Assembly: GCF_004320525.1 (NCBI RefSeq)
Contig: NZ_SIHX01000008.1
Location: 62,001-126,000, forward strand
From: Arthrobacter sp. S39
Lineage (GTDB): Bacteria > Actinomycetota > Actinomycetes > Actinomycetales > Micrococcaceae
Length of the DNA: 64,000 nt
Direction: 5' to 3'
Within the stretch, counting starts at the first letter, position 1. Each line of letters begins with the position of its first letter. The position numbers and the translations under genes are program-made. The notes under the pieces were generated by a model, which was not told the origin of the DNA, made no database searches, and worked only from the letters and a program-made list of their open reading frames with translations. Positions 45,295-56,269 of this stretch are shown here, piece after piece.

Positions 45295-45324
45295 TTAGTT
45301 CAGCAGGCCGTGCTGACCTACAAT
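45295..45324 (+). promoter_or_regulatory. Candidate promoter of gltBD
   Basis: In the 262-base gap between lgt and gltB, TTAGTT (45295-45300) and TACAAT (45319-45324) lie 18 bases apart. A small CAGCA...TGCTG inverted repeat (45301-45315) is between them and might be a regulator site. No nitrogen-regulator box can be named from this sequence. No small gene is convincing in the rest of the gap. Confidence 0.3.
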
Positions 45325-45424
45325 TTCCAGTAAGTAACACTTTGTTGTGCCCATCACAGAGGCGCTCTGAGTGGGGCCAACGGTGTCCCTTCCATACGCA
45401 CGATCAGGAGGAAGGACGTCTCCC

Positions 45425-48400
45425 ATGAGCCAAACTCTTCACACTCCCAGCTGGTCCGAACCGGACCAGCCTGAGGCTGCCATGTCGCCGTTCAAGCGCT
45501 TTGCGTCCCTGCCGGAGGCCCGCGGCCTGTACAACCCGGAGCAGGAGAAGGACGCCTGTGGCCTTGCGATCATCGCCACCCTCCGCGGTGAGCCCGGCTA
45601 CGACATCGTCGACGCCGCCCTGACCGCCCTGCGCAACCTCGAGCACCGCGGTGCCGTGGGCGCCGACGAAGGCACCGGCGACGGCGCAGGCCTGCTCATG
45701 CAGATCCCTGACGAGTTCTTCCGTGCCGTCTCTGAATTCGAACTTCCTGCGCCCGGCCAGTATGTGGCCGGCACCGCCTTCCTGCCTGCGGAGCAGCGCG
45801 AAGCCGATGCCGCCAAGGCCGGTATCGAAGGCCTCGCCGCCGACGAGGGCCTGACCGTCCTGGGCTGGCGTGAAGTCCCCATCGTCGCCGACCTCGTCGG
45901 CGCCATGGCGCGCGCCTGCATGCCCTACTTCTCCCAGCCCTTCCTTGCCTCGGCCACGGGCGAAGAGCTGGACCGCAACGAGCTGGACTCCCGCGCCTGG
46001 CGGATCCGCAAGCGCGCCCAGAACAAGTACGGCGTCTACTTCCCGTCGCTGTCCTCCCGGACCATCGTCTACAAGGGCATGCTCACCACGGCCCAGCTCG
46101 AGCCGTTCTACCCGGACCTCTCGGACAAGCGCTTCAAGACCAAGCTGGCGATCGTCCACTCGCGCTTCTCCACCAACACGTTCCCGTCCTGGCCGCTGGC
46201 CCAGCCGTTCCGCACCATTGCCCACAACGGTGAGATCAACACCGTCAAGGGCAACCGGAACTGGATGCGCGCCCGCCAGTCCCAGCTGGCCAACCCGCTG
46301 CTGGGGGACTCGCCCGAAGAGCTGTACCCCATCTGTACTCCCGGTGCGTCCGACTCCGCGTCCTTCGACGAGGTAGCCGAGCTGCTGTGGCTCTCCGGCC
46401 GCCCCATCACGCACTCGATCATGATGATGATCCCCGAGGCCTGGGAAAACCACGCCACCATGGATCCGGCACGTCGTGCGTTCTACGAGTACCACTCCCT
46501 GCTGATGGAACCGTGGGACGGCCCCGCCGCCGTGTCCTTCACCGACGGCAACCTCGTCGGCGCCACCCTGGACCGCAACGGCCTGCGCCCCGGACGCTAC
46601 TGGATCACCGAGGACGGCCTGATCGTCTTCGCCTCCGAGGTAGGTGTCATCGACGTCGAGGCTTCCAAGATTGTTAAGAAGGGCCGCGTTTCCCCGGGCA
46701 AGATGTTCCTGGTGGACACCGACACCGGCCGCATCATCGACGACGAAGAGGTCAAGGCCGAGGTGGCCGCGGCCAACCCCTGGGCCGAGTGGGTCAAGGA
46801 CAACCTGATCGACCTCAACGACCTCCCCGAGCGCGAGCACGTGGTCCACACGGCCGCGTCGGTCAACATCCGGCAGCGGACCTTCGGCTACACCACCGAA
46901 GAGCTGAAGATCCTGCTCGGCCCGATGGCCCGCACCGGCGCAGAGCCGCTGGGCGCCATGGGTTCGGACACCCCGGTGGCCGTGCTGTCCAAGCGCCCCC
47001 GCCTGCTGTTCGACTACTTCGTGCAGTCCTTCGCGCAGGTCACCAACCCGCCGCTGGATGCCATCCGTGAAGAGCTGGTCACGTCGCTGACGTGCGCCAT
47101 CGGCCCGAACGGCAACCTGCTGGACACCAAGCAGGTCCGCCAGCCGCAGGTCATGCTGCCGTTCCCGGTGATCAACAACGACCAGCTCGCCAAGATCGCC
47201 AATATCGAAACGCCCGACGGCGACCGCGTGGCCATGAAGGTCCGCGGCCTTTACCGCCCCGAGGGCGGCGAGAACGCGCTGCGTGCCCGGCTCACCGAGA
47301 TCTGCGAGCAGGTCTCCGGCGCGATCAACCGCGGCGTGCAGTATGTTGTGCTGTCCGACCGCGACTCGAACGCGCAGTGGGCCCCGATTCCTTCGCTGCT
47401 GCTGGTCAGCGCCGTGCACCACCACCTGCTGCGCAGCGCCAACCGCACCAAGACCGCCCTGGTGGTCGAGGCCGGCGACGTCCGCGAGACGCACCACGTG
47501 GCTGTCCTGATCGGCTACGGCGCGTCTGCCGTGAACCCGTACCTGGCCATGGAATCGGTGGAGCAGCTCATCACTGCCGGCGACGTTGTTGGGGTCACCC
47601 CGCAGGACGGCGTCTACAACCTCATCAAGGGCCTTGGCAAGGGTGTCCTGAAGATCATGTCCAAGATGGGCATCTCCACCGTTGCGTCCTACACCGGCGC
47701 GCAGACGTTCGAAGCCCTGGGCCTCGGACAGGAACTGGTGGATGAATTCTTCGCCGGAACGCACTCGCAGCTGGGTGGCGTGGGCCTTGACGTCATCGCC
47801 GCCGAGGTTTCCGCGCGGCACCAGATGGCCTACCCCGAAGGCGGCATCGAGCAGCCGCACCGCCCACTCCTGGGCGGCGGCGAATACCAGTGGCGCCGCG
47901 ACGGCGAGCCGCACCTGTTCAACCCGGAGACCGTCTTCCGCCTGCAGCACGCCACGCGTGAGCGCCGCTACGACATCTTCAAGTCCTACACCCGCGGTGT
48001 GGACGACCAGTCCGAGAACCTGATGACCCTGCGCGGGCTCCTCAAGTTCAAGAACGACCGTCCCGCTGTTCCGCTTGAAGAGGTGGAGCCCGTCTCCAGC
48101 GTCGTCAAGCGCTTCTCCACCGGTGCCATGAGCTACGGGTCCATCTCCAAGGAAGCCCACGAGACGCTCGCGATCGCCATGAACCAGCTGGGCGGCAAGT
48201 CCAACACCGGTGAAGGCGGCGAGGACGTTGACCGCCTGCTGGACCCGAAGCGCCGTTCTGCCGTGAAGCAGATCGCCTCGGGCCGGTTCGGCGTCACCAG
48301 CCTGTACCTGAGCAACGCGGACGATATCCAGATCAAGATGGCGCAGGGTGCCAAGCCCGGCGAAGGCGGCCAGCTGATGGCGCAGAAGGTCTACCCCTGG

Positions 48401-50038
48401 GTTGCCCGGACGCGCCACTCGACCCCCGGCGTCGGACTCATTTCCCCGCCCCCGCACCACGACATCTACTCCATCGAGGACCTCGCGCAGCTCATCTACG
48501 ATGCGAAGCGCGCCAACCCCTCGGCCCGCGTGCACGTCAAGCTCGTCTCCGAAGTGGGGATCGGCACGGTTGCCGCCGGTGTCACCAAAGCCAAGGCCGA
48601 CGTCGTACTCGTCTCCGGCCATGACGGCGGCACGGGTGCCTCCCCGCTGAACTCGCTGAAGCATGCCGGGGTGCCGTGGGAGCTGGGGCTCGCGGAGACC
48701 CAGCAGACCCTGATGCTCAACGGCCTGCGCGACCGCGTGGTGGTGCAGGTGGACGGCCAGCTCAAGACCGGCCGCGACGTTGTCATTGCTGCGCTGCTCG
48801 GCGGCGAAGAGTTCGGTTTCGCCACGGCACCGCTGGTGGTGGAAGGCTGCATCATGATGCGCGTCTGCCACCTGGACACCTGCCCCGTGGGTGTTGCGAC
48901 GCAGAACCCCGAGCTGCGGGCCCGGTTCACCGGCAAGCCCGAGTTCGTGGTCAACTTCTTCGAATTCCTGGCCGAGGAAGTCCGCGAGATCCTCGCGGAA
49001 CTTGGCTTCCGGAGCATCGAGGAGGCGATCGGCCACGCCGAGGTGCTGGATGCCCGTGAGGCGATCAACCACTGGAAGGCCGACGGCCTGGACCTGGACC
49101 CGATCCTGCACGGACTCGAGTTCGACGACGACGCGCCGCTGCGCAACCTGACCTCGCAGAACCATGAGCTGGACAAGCACTTCGACCAGCGCCTGATCAC
49201 CATGGCCACCGAGGCGCTGACTGACCGCAGCCCGGTGAAGATCGCGGTGGACGTCATCAACACCGACCGCTCGGTGGGCACCATGCTGGGCCACGTCGTG
49301 ACCAAGACGTTCAGCACGGACCTGCTGGCGACGGACACGATCGACATCACGCTGACCGGTACCGCGGGCCAGTCGCTGGGTGCCTTCCTGCCTGCCGGCA
49401 TCACGCTGCGCCTGTTCGGCGACTCGAACGACTACGTGGGCAAGGGCCTCTCCGGTGGACGGATCATCGTCCGGCCGGACCGCACCAACGTGTTCAAGGC
49501 GGAAAGCAACGTCATCGCCGGCAACGTGATCGGCTACGGCGCCACCAGCGGCGAAATGTTCCTGCGCGGCCAGGTGGGCGAACGCTTCCTGGTCCGCAAC
49601 TCCGGCGCGACCGCCGTTGTTGAAGGCATCGGGGACCACGGCTGCGAATACATGACCGGCGGCCAGACGCTGATCATCGGCCGCACCGGACGCAACTTCG
49701 GCGCCGGCATGTCCGGCGGCACCGCCTACGTGCTGGACCTGCAGACCACCCGCGTGAACAAGGATGCCCTGCAGTCCGGCGAACTCCAGCTCCGCGAGCT
49801 TGACGCCGAGGACCGGGACATTGTCCACGGCCTGCTGGTCAAGCATGTCGAGGAGACGGAGTCGCTTCACGCCCAGCGGCTGCTCGAGAACTTCGACGAC
49901 ACCGCTGCCCGCATAACCAAAGTCTTGCCGCGCGACTACGCGGCAGTCCTGCAAACCCGTCTCGACGCCATCGAAGAGGGCCTTGACCCTGACGGCGAAG
50001 AAGTATGGTCTCGAATCCTGGAGGTGACCGGTGGCTGA
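45425..50038 (+). CDS. gltB: Glutamate synthase large subunit
   Basis: This protein of 1,537 residues has an N-terminal Ntn glutaminase whose nucleophile is Cys45 after a 44-residue propeptide ([10 protein letters not shown]). It continues through the central domain to an FMN/synthase domain with [15 protein letters not shown] and the 3Fe-4S cysteine block [20 protein letters not shown], and ends with a beta-helix repeat rich in GGxxx. The enzyme makes two glutamates from glutamine and 2-oxoglutarate. AGGAGGAAGG precedes the ATG at 45425. It overlaps gltD by 8 bases. Confidence 0.97.
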   Translation: MSQTLHTPSWSEPDQPEAAMSPFKRFASLPEARGLYNPEQEKDACGLAIIATLRGEPGYDIVDAALTALRNLEHRGAVGADEGTGDGAGLLMQIPDEFFRAVSEFELPAPGQYVAGTAFLPAEQREADAAKAGIEGLAADEGLTVLGWREVPIVADLVGAMARACMPYFSQPFLASATGEELDRNELDSRAWRIRKRAQNKYGVYFPSLSSRTIVYKGMLTTAQLEPFYPDLSDKRFKTKLAIVHSRFSTNTFPSWPLAQPFRTIAHNGEINTVKGNRNWMRARQSQLANPLLGDSPEELYPICTPGASDSASFDEVAELLWLSGRPITHSIMMMIPEAWENHATMDPARRAFYEYHSLLMEPWDGPAAVSFTDGNLVGATLDRNGLRPGRYWITEDGLIVFASEVGVIDVEASKIVKKGRVSPGKMFLVDTDTGRIIDDEEVKAEVAAANPWAEWVKDNLIDLNDLPEREHVVHTAASVNIRQRTFGYTTEELKILLGPMARTGAEPLGAMGSDTPVAVLSKRPRLLFDYFVQSFAQVTNPPLDAIREELVTSLTCAIGPNGNLLDTKQVRQPQVMLPFPVINNDQLAKIANIETPDGDRVAMKVRGLYRPEGGENALRARLTEICEQVSGAINRGVQYVVLSDRDSNAQWAPIPSLLLVSAVHHHLLRSANRTKTALVVEAGDVRETHHVAVLIGYGASAVNPYLAMESVEQLITAGDVVGVTPQDGVYNLIKGLGKGVLKIMSKMGISTVASYTGAQTFEALGLGQELVDEFFAGTHSQLGGVGLDVIAAEVSARHQMAYPEGGIEQPHRPLLGGGEYQWRRDGEPHLFNPETVFRLQHATRERRYDIFKSYTRGVDDQSENLMTLRGLLKFKNDRPAVPLEEVEPVSSVVKRFSTGAMSYGSISKEAHETLAIAMNQLGGKSNTGEGGEDVDRLLDPKRRSAVKQIASGRFGVTSLYLSNADDIQIKMAQGAKPGEGGQLMAQKVYPWVARTRHSTPGVGLISPPPHHDIYSIEDLAQLIYDAKRANPSARVHVKLVSEVGIGTVAAGVTKAKADVVLVSGHDGGTGASPLNSLKHAGVPWELGLAETQQTLMLNGLRDRVVVQVDGQLKTGRDVVIAALLGGEEFGFATAPLVVEGCIMMRVCHLDTCPVGVATQNPELRARFTGKPEFVVNFFEFLAEEVREILAELGFRSIEEAIGHAEVLDAREAINHWKADGLDLDPILHGLEFDDDAPLRNLTSQNHELDKHFDQRLITMATEALTDRSPVKIAVDVINTDRSVGTMLGHVVTKTFSTDLLATDTIDITLTGTAGQSLGAFLPAGITLRLFGDSNDYVGKGLSGGRIIVRPDRTNVFKAESNVIAGNVIGYGATSGEMFLRGQVGERFLVRNSGATAVVEGIGDHGCEYMTGGQTLIIGRTGRNFGAGMSGGTAYVLDLQTTRVNKDALQSGELQLRELDAEDRDIVHGLLVKHVEETESLHAQRLLENFDDTAARITKVLPRDYAAVLQTRLDAIEEGLDPDGEEVWSRILEVTGG

Positions 50039-51488
50039 TCCACGCGGATTTCTGAAAGTACGCCAGCGTGAAACCCAGCCGCGCCGTCCGGTTCCGGTCC
50101 GCATCATGGACTGGAAGGAAGTCTATGAGGCCCAGGAAAAGGGTGTCCTGAAGGCACAGGCCGGCCGCTGCATGGACTGCGGCGTCCCGTTCTGCCACCA
50201 GGGCTGCCCGCTGGGCAACCTGATTCCGGAGTGGAACGACCTCACCTGGCGGGACAAGGGCGAAGAAGCAATTGAGCGGCTTCATGCCACCAACAACTTC
50301 CCTGAGTGGACCGGCCGGCTCTGCCCGGCACCCTGCGAAGCGTCCTGCGTGCTGGGGATCAACCAGCCTGCAGTAACCATCAAGCAGGTTGAAGTGTCCA
50401 TCATCGACGAAGCGTTCGAGAACGGCTGGGTCAACCCGCTGCCTCCGACGCGCCTGACCGGAAAGACCGTTGCCGTCGTCGGCTCCGGTCCTGCCGGCCT
50501 GGCCGTGGCCCAGCAGCTGACCCGCGTGGGACACACTGTTGCAGTGTACGAGCGTGACGACAAGATCGGCGGCCTCCTCCGGTACGGCATTCCCGACTTC
50601 AAAATGGAGAAGGAGCAGGTGGACCGCCGCATCGAGCAGATGAAGGCGGAAGGCACCCGCTTCCGCACCGGCGTCGCCGTGGGCTCCGACGTGACGTGGG
50701 AGCAGCTTCGCCGCCGCTATGACGCCGTCGTGATCGCCACCGGCGCCACCGTCCCGCGTGACCTGCCCATCCCGGGCCGCGACCTCGACGGCGTGCACTA
50801 CGCCATGGACTACCTCGTACCGGCCAACCGCGTGGTGGCGGGGGAGACCGTCGAGAACCAGATCCACGCCAAGGGCAAGCACGTGGTGATCCTGGGCGGC
50901 GGCGACACCGGTGCTGACTGCCTCGGCACCGCGCACCGCCATGGCGCCGCGTCGGTGACCACACTGGCCATCGGCAAGCAGCCGCCGTCGGAACGCGCCG
51001 GGCACCAGCCCTGGCCGACGTTCCCCACGCTGTTCGAAATGGCCAGCGCGCACGAGGAGGGCGGCGAACGCACGTACCTCGCGTCCACCGTGGAGTTTGT
51101 GGGCGAGAACGGCAAGCTCACCGGCGTGAAGGTTGCCGAAACTGAATTCGTTGACGGTAAGCGGCTCCCCAAAGCCGGTACCGAGCGGATTGTCCCGGCG
51201 GACCTGGTGTTCCTGTCCCTGGGCTTCACCGGCGCCGAGCCGGCAGGAATCAGCGAGCAGGTCAGCGCTGATTTCGACGGTCGCGGAAACGTGTCCCGCG
51301 ACGGTTACTACATGACCAACACCGAGGGCATCTTCGTCGCCGGAGACGCCGGCCGCGGGCAGTCGCTCATTGTGTGGGCCATCGCCGAAGGCCGGGCATG
51401 CGCCGCCGCCGTGGACAAGTTCCTCATGGGCAGCACCATCCTGCCTGCCCCGGTGGCTCCGACGGACCGTGCAATGGCGGTTCTCTGA
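50031..51488 (+). CDS. gltD: Glutamate synthase small subunit
   Basis: This protein of 485 residues has two N-terminal cysteine clusters for 4Fe-4S centres ([17 protein letters not shown] and [10 protein letters not shown]), an FAD-binding [17 protein letters not shown], and an NADPH site [16 protein letters not shown]. It feeds electrons to GltB. Starts with GTG at 50031, overlapping the gltB stop. pyk begins about 70 bases downstream. Confidence 0.95.
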   Translation: MADPRGFLKVRQRETQPRRPVPVRIMDWKEVYEAQEKGVLKAQAGRCMDCGVPFCHQGCPLGNLIPEWNDLTWRDKGEEAIERLHATNNFPEWTGRLCPAPCEASCVLGINQPAVTIKQVEVSIIDEAFENGWVNPLPPTRLTGKTVAVVGSGPAGLAVAQQLTRVGHTVAVYERDDKIGGLLRYGIPDFKMEKEQVDRRIEQMKAEGTRFRTGVAVGSDVTWEQLRRRYDAVVIATGATVPRDLPIPGRDLDGVHYAMDYLVPANRVVAGETVENQIHAKGKHVVILGGGDTGADCLGTAHRHGAASVTTLAIGKQPPSERAGHQPWPTFPTLFEMASAHEEGGERTYLASTVEFVGENGKLTGVKVAETEFVDGKRLPKAGTERIVPADLVFLSLGFTGAEPAGISEQVSADFDGRGNVSRDGYYMTNTEGIFVAGDAGRGQSLIVWAIAEGRACAAAVDKFLMGSTILPAPVAPTDRAMAVL

Positions 51489-51560
51489 CGCCCGTGCAGT
51501 TCGCCGCGGGTTCACCTCCGCAACAACTTAATCAATGCAGCAAACTACTAGGGTAGGTAT

Positions 51561-53051
51561 ATGAGACGCGCAAAAATTGTGGCCACTTTCGGCCCGGCCA
51601 TCGCCAGCTACGAGAACACCCTTGCGGTACTCGAGGCCGGCGTGGACGTTGCCCGGATGAACATGAGCCACGGCGATTACTCCGTGCATGACAACACCTA
51701 TGAGAACGTGCGCAAGGCAGCCGCCGACCTGAGCAAGCCGGTTGCCATCATGGCTGACCTGCAGGGTCCCAAGATCCGCCTCGGCCGCTTTGTGGACGGT
51801 CCCCACGCCCTCACCGAGGGCGATATCTTCACGATCACCACCGCGGATGTTCCGGGCACCAAGGACATCTGCTCCACCACGCTGAAGAGCCTCACCGAAG
51901 ACGTCAACGTGGGCGATGCCCTGCTGATCGACGACGGCAAGGTGGCGCTGCGTGCCATCGAGGTTGACGACGTCAAGGTTGTCGCCGTTGTGACCGTGGG
52001 CGGCATGGTGTCCAACAACAAGGGCATCAACCTGCCCGGCGTTGCGGTCAACGTTCCGGCGCTGAGCGAAAAGGACGAGGACGATCTTCGCTGGGCCATG
52101 CGCCGCGGTGTTGACCTGGTTGCTCTTTCGTTCGTCCGTGACGCGTCGGACATTGTCCGCGTGCACGAGATCATGGACGAAGAAGGCCGCCGTGTGCCGG
52201 TCATCGCCAAGATCGAAAAGCCGCAGGCCGTGGAGCAGCTCCACGAGATCATCGACGCGTTCGATGCGATCATGGTGGCCCGTGGCGACCTCGGCGTTGA
52301 GCTTCCGCTCGAGGAAGTGCCGATCGTGCAGAAGCGCGCCATCGAACTGGCACGCCGCTGGGCCAAGCCGGTCATCGTGGCCACCCAGGTCCTCGAATCC
52401 ATGATCGACAATCCGCGCCCCACCCGCGCGGAGGCCTCTGACTGCGCCAACGCCGTTCTTGACGGTGCGGACGCCGTGATGCTCTCAGGCGAGACCAGCG
52501 TGGGCAAGTACCCGATCGAAACCGTCAAGGTCATGGCCCGGATCATCGAATCCACCGAGGTCCACGGCCTGGAGCGCGTTCCGCCGCTGGGGACCAAGCC
52601 CAAGACCCGTGGCGGCGCCATCACCCGTGCCGCCGTCGAAATTGCCGACCAGCTGGACGCAAAGTACATCTGTACTTTCACCCAGTCCGGTGATTCCGCG
52701 CGCCGCCTGTCCCGCCTGCGTCCGATCAAGCCGGTTTTCGCGTTCACCCCGGTGGAGCACGTGTGGAACCAGTTGGCGCTGACCTGGGGCATCCAGCCGG
52801 TGCTGGTCCCCATGGTGGGCCACACCGACGAGATGACCGCCCAGGTTGACCGCAGCCTGCTGGAGATGGAACTGGTGACGGATGGCGACCTCGTGGTCAT
52901 CGCTGCCGGTTCCCCTCCCGGAAAGGCCGGTTCCACGAACTCGCTGAAGGTGCACAAGGTGGGCGACCTCGCCGACACCACCGTCCCGGGCGAGGCAGCC
53001 GGGAATAAGGAAAAGCTCGGCCCGTGGCCGGAAAAGAAGAAGAAGTCCTAG
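51561..53051 (+). CDS. pyk: Pyruvate kinase
   Basis: This protein of 496 residues starts MRRAKIVATFGPAIASYENT and carries VARMNMSHGDY, the active-site block VIAKIEKPQAVEQLHEI, and MVARGDLGVELPLEEVPIVQ with the metal ligands. A domain-B insert lies between, and the C-terminal domain has FTQSGDSARRLSRLRP. It makes pyruvate and ATP from PEP in glycolysis. A GGGTAGG-type weak site precedes the ATG. It ends near two terminator hairpins. Confidence 0.95.
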   Translation: MRRAKIVATFGPAIASYENTLAVLEAGVDVARMNMSHGDYSVHDNTYENVRKAAADLSKPVAIMADLQGPKIRLGRFVDGPHALTEGDIFTITTADVPGTKDICSTTLKSLTEDVNVGDALLIDDGKVALRAIEVDDVKVVAVVTVGGMVSNNKGINLPGVAVNVPALSEKDEDDLRWAMRRGVDLVALSFVRDASDIVRVHEIMDEEGRRVPVIAKIEKPQAVEQLHEIIDAFDAIMVARGDLGVELPLEEVPIVQKRAIELARRWAKPVIVATQVLESMIDNPRPTRAEASDCANAVLDGADAVMLSGETSVGKYPIETVKVMARIIESTEVHGLERVPPLGTKPKTRGGAITRAAVEIADQLDAKYICTFTQSGDSARRLSRLRPIKPVFAFTPVEHVWNQLALTWGIQPVLVPMVGHTDEMTAQVDRSLLEMELVTDGDLVVIAAGSPPGKAGSTNSLKVHKVGDLADTTVPGEAAGNKEKLGPWPEKKKKS

Positions 53052-53075
53052 TCTGATGGCCGGTTCTTGAACCGG

Positions 53076-53111
53076 TGATTGAGCCTGCCGAAATCCCGGC
53101 AGGCTCAATCA
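53076..53111. terminator. First hairpin after pyk
   Basis: A perfect 15-bp stem, 53076-53090 with 53097-53111, has arms around TGATTGAGCCTGCCG and a 6-base loop. It lies 25 bases after the pyk stop, just before a second, stronger terminator. No U run follows. Confidence 0.6.
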
Positions 53112-53126
53112 AACCCCAGACCAACG

Positions 53127-53161
53127 AAAAGGACCCCTGCCGGCTGGCAGGGGTCCTTTTT
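53127..53161. terminator. Bidirectional terminator between pyk and pdtaR
   Basis: A stem AAAAGGACCCCTGCC (53127-53141) pairs with GGCAGGGGTCCTTTT (53146-53160) over GGCT. A U run follows on the plus strand (53157-53161), and an A run on the other side gives a U run on the minus strand, so it serves both convergent genes. Confidence 0.9.
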
Positions 53162-53175
53162 CGTGCGTCCGGGTG

Positions 53176-53781
53176 CTAGTTGACCTGGTTGATGATGGTC
53201 TCGGCGACTTCGCGCATGCTGAGGCGGCGGTCCATGGAGGTCTTCTGGATCCAGCGGAAGGCCTCGGGTTCGGTGAGGCCCATCTTGGTGGTCAGCAGGC
53301 TCTTGGCGCGCTCCACGAGCTTGCGGGTGGCGAACTGCTCCTGGAGGTCCGAAACCTCGCTTTCGAGGGCCTTGATTTCCTCGTGGCGGGAGAGGGCGAT
53401 CTCCAAGGCCGGGATGAGGTCCGCGGGGGTGAAAGGCTTGACCACGTAGGCCATGGCGCCGGCGTCGCGGGCACGCTCCACGAGTTCCTTCTGGCTGAAG
53501 GCAGTCAGCAGCACCACGGGGGCGATGCGGGCCTTGACGATCTTCTCGGCGGCCGAGATGCCGTCCATGACGGGCATCTTCACGTCCATCAGGACGAGGT
53601 CGGGCTTGAGTTCCTCGGCGAGCTGCACGGCCTTCTCGCCGTTGTCTGCTTCGCCGACAACTTCGTATCCTTCGCCGCGGAGGATTTCGATGATGTCGAG
53701 GCGGATGAGGGTTTCATCTTCAGCCACAATGACGCGGCGCGCCGGCTGGGACGTGGGTTTTGACTCCGTCTGTTCAGTCAC
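53176..53781 (-). CDS. pdtaR: ANTAR domain response regulator (PdtaR-like)
   Basis: This protein of 201 residues has a CheY-like receiver (about 14-130) with DE at 22-23, phosphoacceptor Asp66 in LVLMDVKMP, Thr/Lys sites in LLTAFS and YVVKPF. An ANTAR RNA-binding domain follows (about 138-195, ATRKLVERAKSLLTTKMGLT and AFRWIQKTSMDRRLSM). Such regulators bind paired hairpins in nascent RNA and prevent termination. GTG at 53781 has AAGGAG nearby. The partner kinase is not in this window. Confidence 0.92.
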   Translation of the reverse strand: MTEQTESKPTSQPARRVIVAEDETLIRLDIIEILRGEGYEVVGEADNGEKAVQLAEELKPDLVLMDVKMPVMDGISAAEKIVKARIAPVVLLTAFSQKELVERARDAGAMAYVVKPFTPADLIPALEIALSRHEEIKALESEVSDLQEQFATRKLVERAKSLLTTKMGLTEPEAFRWIQKTSMDRRLSMREVAETIINQVN

Positions 53782-53937
53782 GGGATCTCCTTGAAAAGGT
53801 ACGGCGGGAACATCACTATCTTAGGTGTGCCCGCGCCTGTACTTTGATCTGCATGGTCGTTTGCGGCGTCAACGGCGCGATTCTGGAATTCAGCCTATCT
53901 GCATGTAGAGTAATTCCGCGTACGTGAAGCGATCGCG

Positions 53938-53966
53938 TTGCTCACAATCAGCTGTGGGCGTACCCT
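53938..53966 (+). promoter_or_regulatory. Candidate promoter of tRNA-Leu
   Basis: TTGCTC (53938-53943) and TACCCT (53961-53966) with a 17-base spacer lie about 20 bases before the tRNA 5' end. The spacing fits a housekeeping sigma factor. Confidence 0.45.
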
Positions 53967-53985
53967 GTTGCTCCATGTATTCCGC

Positions 53986-54067
53986 GCCCGAGTGGCGGAA
54001 TTGGCAGACGCGCCGCACTCAAAATGCGGTATCGAAAGGTGTGTGGGTTCGAGTCCCACCTCGGGCA
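53986..54067 (+). tRNA. tRNA-Leu (CAA)
   Basis: This 82-nt class II tRNA starts GCCCGAGTGGCGGAATTGG. The anticodon loop CTCAAAA between CCGCA and TGCGG gives CAA; a short variable arm (TATCGAAAGGTGTG region) is followed by T-loop GTTCGAGTC, ending CTCGGGC with discriminator A. The gene marks the change from core to accessory genes. Confidence 0.95.
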
Positions 54068-54074
54068 CAGCATA

Positions 54075-54097
54075 CCCCCTCGTCAGAGGGGGTTTTT
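54075..54097 (+). terminator. Intrinsic terminator after tRNA-Leu
   Basis: A CCCCCTC (54075-54081) and GAGGGGG (54086-54092) hairpin with loop GTCA is followed by TTTTT (54093-54097). Strong. Confidence 0.92.
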
Positions 54098-54729
54098 GCT
54101 TTAATGTGTTGACAATTGTTGACAGGACTCTCTGATGTGGTGCCGGCTTGTGCCTGGCCGCCGGTTGGTCTGTTCAGTTGTGGGGGAGCGGGTTCAGGGT
54201 CGTGGCTGATGGGCCCTCCGCTTGCTTTGAGATGGGCTTATGCGTTCCTCCCGCAAGTTGTCGGGTAGGTCGTGGTTGGCCTACACCTCTTCATTGGTAG
54301 GGATGCTGAGCACAACATGACTTTCGGAATCGTTCGTCCGAAAGGTTGATGTCGGCTCGTTGTTGGGTGAGGACACTTAGTTGGCTGAGGCTTTGTCAGG
54401 CTAAACGAGGTGTGGACATTGTCCACACCTGCATCCGTCTCACAGCCATTGCTTGCCCTTGTTGGACCTGCATCTACCCATCGCGTGTAAGAGCCCGAGC
54501 GACATGACGCCCGTTCGCAAGTGCCGTCTGTAGCACCGCGGCGACGTCAGAGCTCAGCCGACAGTGTTGACCGGGTGCTTTGAGGGAGGAATCGTCCGCC
54601 TCTTCTGTCCTTCATACTGCCAGCGTCGGCGACGCCGAGAGCGCCCGCGCCGGGACCTGAACGTCGAGACGTTCGGTGGCGAGTTGTCCTTGCCGCGTGA
54701 ATGGAGTCCCGAGGCTTTCGGTTGGATGC
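54098..54729. other. 632-base region without a convincing gene
   Basis: This gap between tRNA-Leu and the MFS gene is visibly lower in GC than its surroundings. It begins with two TTGACA boxes close together (54109-54124). Short frames on either strand lack ribosome binding sites and family signatures. It carries a 21-base palindrome (54410-54430). It may be decayed mobile or intergenic DNA, but no integrase, transposase or tRNA-end repeat is recognisable. Confidence 0.6.
54410..54430. repeat. 21-base palindrome, GTGTGGACA core
   Basis: GGTGTGGACA (54410-54419) and TGTCCACACC (54421-54430) are perfect inverted copies around one T. It lies in the otherwise gene-poor stretch. It could be a regulator site or the end of a lost element; nothing nearby decides between these. 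Confidence 0.5.
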
Positions 54730-56067
54730 TTAGTGCGCGTAGCCGGCCGCGGCCTCGGTCAGTGATTTTCCCCTGGTTTCGGGGGCGAGCCACTGGGATA
54801 GCGCGGCGCCGGCGAGGGCGACCGCAGCGGCGATCAGCATCGTGGGGCCTGGCCCCAGGGATTCCATGGACATGGGCATGAGGAAGATGCCGATGCCTGC
54901 TCCCACCCGGCTAACGGCGGCGGCGAACCCGGTTCCGATGCCGCGGATTTCGGTGGGGAGGACTTCTCCGGGGTAGACGTTGGTGAGGGTGTTGTAGCCG
55001 GCGTTGAAGAAGGAGAACACCAGGAAGAGGATGAGCACGGCGATAGCCGGGGCGCCAGCCCAAAGCCCGATGATGGCGAGGACTACGGTACACAGCCATT
55101 GGGGAGGGACGGTCAGCGTGCGGCGCCCTGCTTTTTCGATGAGCAGGAAGGTGACGATGACCCCGGCCAGGGCGATCGCGGAGAGCCCGACTCCGCCGGC
55201 GAGGCCGCCGGCCAGGCCGTACTGTTCCAGGACGCTGTCCGCGAATGTGGCAATGGCGAAGTAGGGTGTCACGGCGCAGAACCAGAAACCCGAAATGAAG
55301 AGGGTTGAGCGCCTGTACTGCTTGGAGAACAGCATTCCGAAGCTGCCTTTGCGGACGTCTTCGTGACGTACGTCGTCCAGGGCATCGTCCGGCAGATACT
55401 TGGTGGCAAGGGCCTGGGCTTCGTCTTTGCGGCCGACGCTCCACAGCCATCGGGGTGACTCGGGCATCCCGAGGCGGCCAAGGAATATGGCAACAGCTAT
55501 GAACGTGCTGGTGCCAAGAATGAAGTGCCAACTCAGGTTGGTGTATTCGTTCAATAAGTGGCCGATCAGGAACGCGATCATGAAACCGCCGTACCAGGCG
55601 ATGCCCATGGCGGCCATGAGTTTGCCGCGTAGATGGGTCGGAGAAAACTCCGCCATCATCGGCCATCCGACTGCGTACTCTGTGCCAATAGCGATGCCCA
55701 TCAGCAAGCGCACCACGATGAGTAGCATGGCTGAGTCGACGAAGAACTGCATTCCTGAGGCGATCGCGAACAGTCCGATGTCGAACATGAAGATGGGTTT
55801 CCGGCCCCATTTGTCGGAGGCATAGCCGCCGACCGGCGATCCAATCAGGATGCCGATAAGGGCGGCTGCGGCTATGAGACCCTGCCAGAACGCATCGAGC
55901 CGGAGGTCATCGGCCATTCTCCCCGACACAGGTCCGATGATGCCCAGGACGTAACCGTCCAAGACCATGCCGCCAATTAGAACGGTGACCATCCTGATCA
56001 AAAACCGTCGCTTGTTTGCCGCTGAGGCATCGATGCGATCAGAGGTTGACTGTTCCGCGTCTGACAT
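54730..56067 (-). CDS. MFS transporter, sugar/metabolite:H+ symporter type
   Basis: This protein of 445 residues has twelve hydrophobic segments and the MFS loop motif GGYASDKWGRKP between helices 2 and 3, with LRGKLMAAMG and the PESPRWLW motif in the central loop, and PTEIRGIGTG in the second half (sugar porter/metabolite-H+ symporter pattern). It probably imports a small organic acid or sugar derivative. AGGAGTGA lies before the ATG at 56067. It diverges from the GntR regulator gene, so it is a likely regulon member. Confidence 0.88.
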   Translation of the reverse strand: MSDAEQSTSDRIDASAANKRRFLIRMVTVLIGGMVLDGYVLGIIGPVSGRMADDLRLDAFWQGLIAAAALIGILIGSPVGGYASDKWGRKPIFMFDIGLFAIASGMQFFVDSAMLLIVVRLLMGIAIGTEYAVGWPMMAEFSPTHLRGKLMAAMGIAWYGGFMIAFLIGHLLNEYTNLSWHFILGTSTFIAVAIFLGRLGMPESPRWLWSVGRKDEAQALATKYLPDDALDDVRHEDVRKGSFGMLFSKQYRRSTLFISGFWFCAVTPYFAIATFADSVLEQYGLAGGLAGGVGLSAIALAGVIVTFLLIEKAGRRTLTVPPQWLCTVVLAIIGLWAGAPAIAVLILFLVFSFFNAGYNTLTNVYPGEVLPTEIRGIGTGFAAAVSRVGAGIGIFLMPMSMESLGPGPTMLIAAAVALAGAALSQWLAPETRGKSLTEAAAGYAH

Positions 56068-56269
56068 TGCTCACTCCTGACGACTGCCTACACAAATCGT
56101 CCGCCTCATTTGCGGCAATAAGAAGTGCTTCGCCTCGCCAGAACTTTTCGACTCCACGTTGAGGCGCGCCGTCCAAGCTGTTACCAATGCATTCTAAATA
56201 TGTAAAAATTCAAGGTAATAGCGTATGGACGTCAGCCCTGCGCCGGCGTCATTCACAGGAGGGTTTGCC

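Noticed and set aside
45404..50107. 1,567-residue open frame on the minus strand opposite gltB
   Set aside because: High-GC codon bias leaves long stop-free antisense frames; gltB on the plus strand has full family motifs, and the antisense protein has none.
54475..54612. Minus-strand fragment with a protein-like stretch (VAAVLQTALANGRHVARAL)
   Set aside because: Looks protein-like but has no start, no ribosome binding site, and no family I can name; could be a remnant but is not supportable as a gene.
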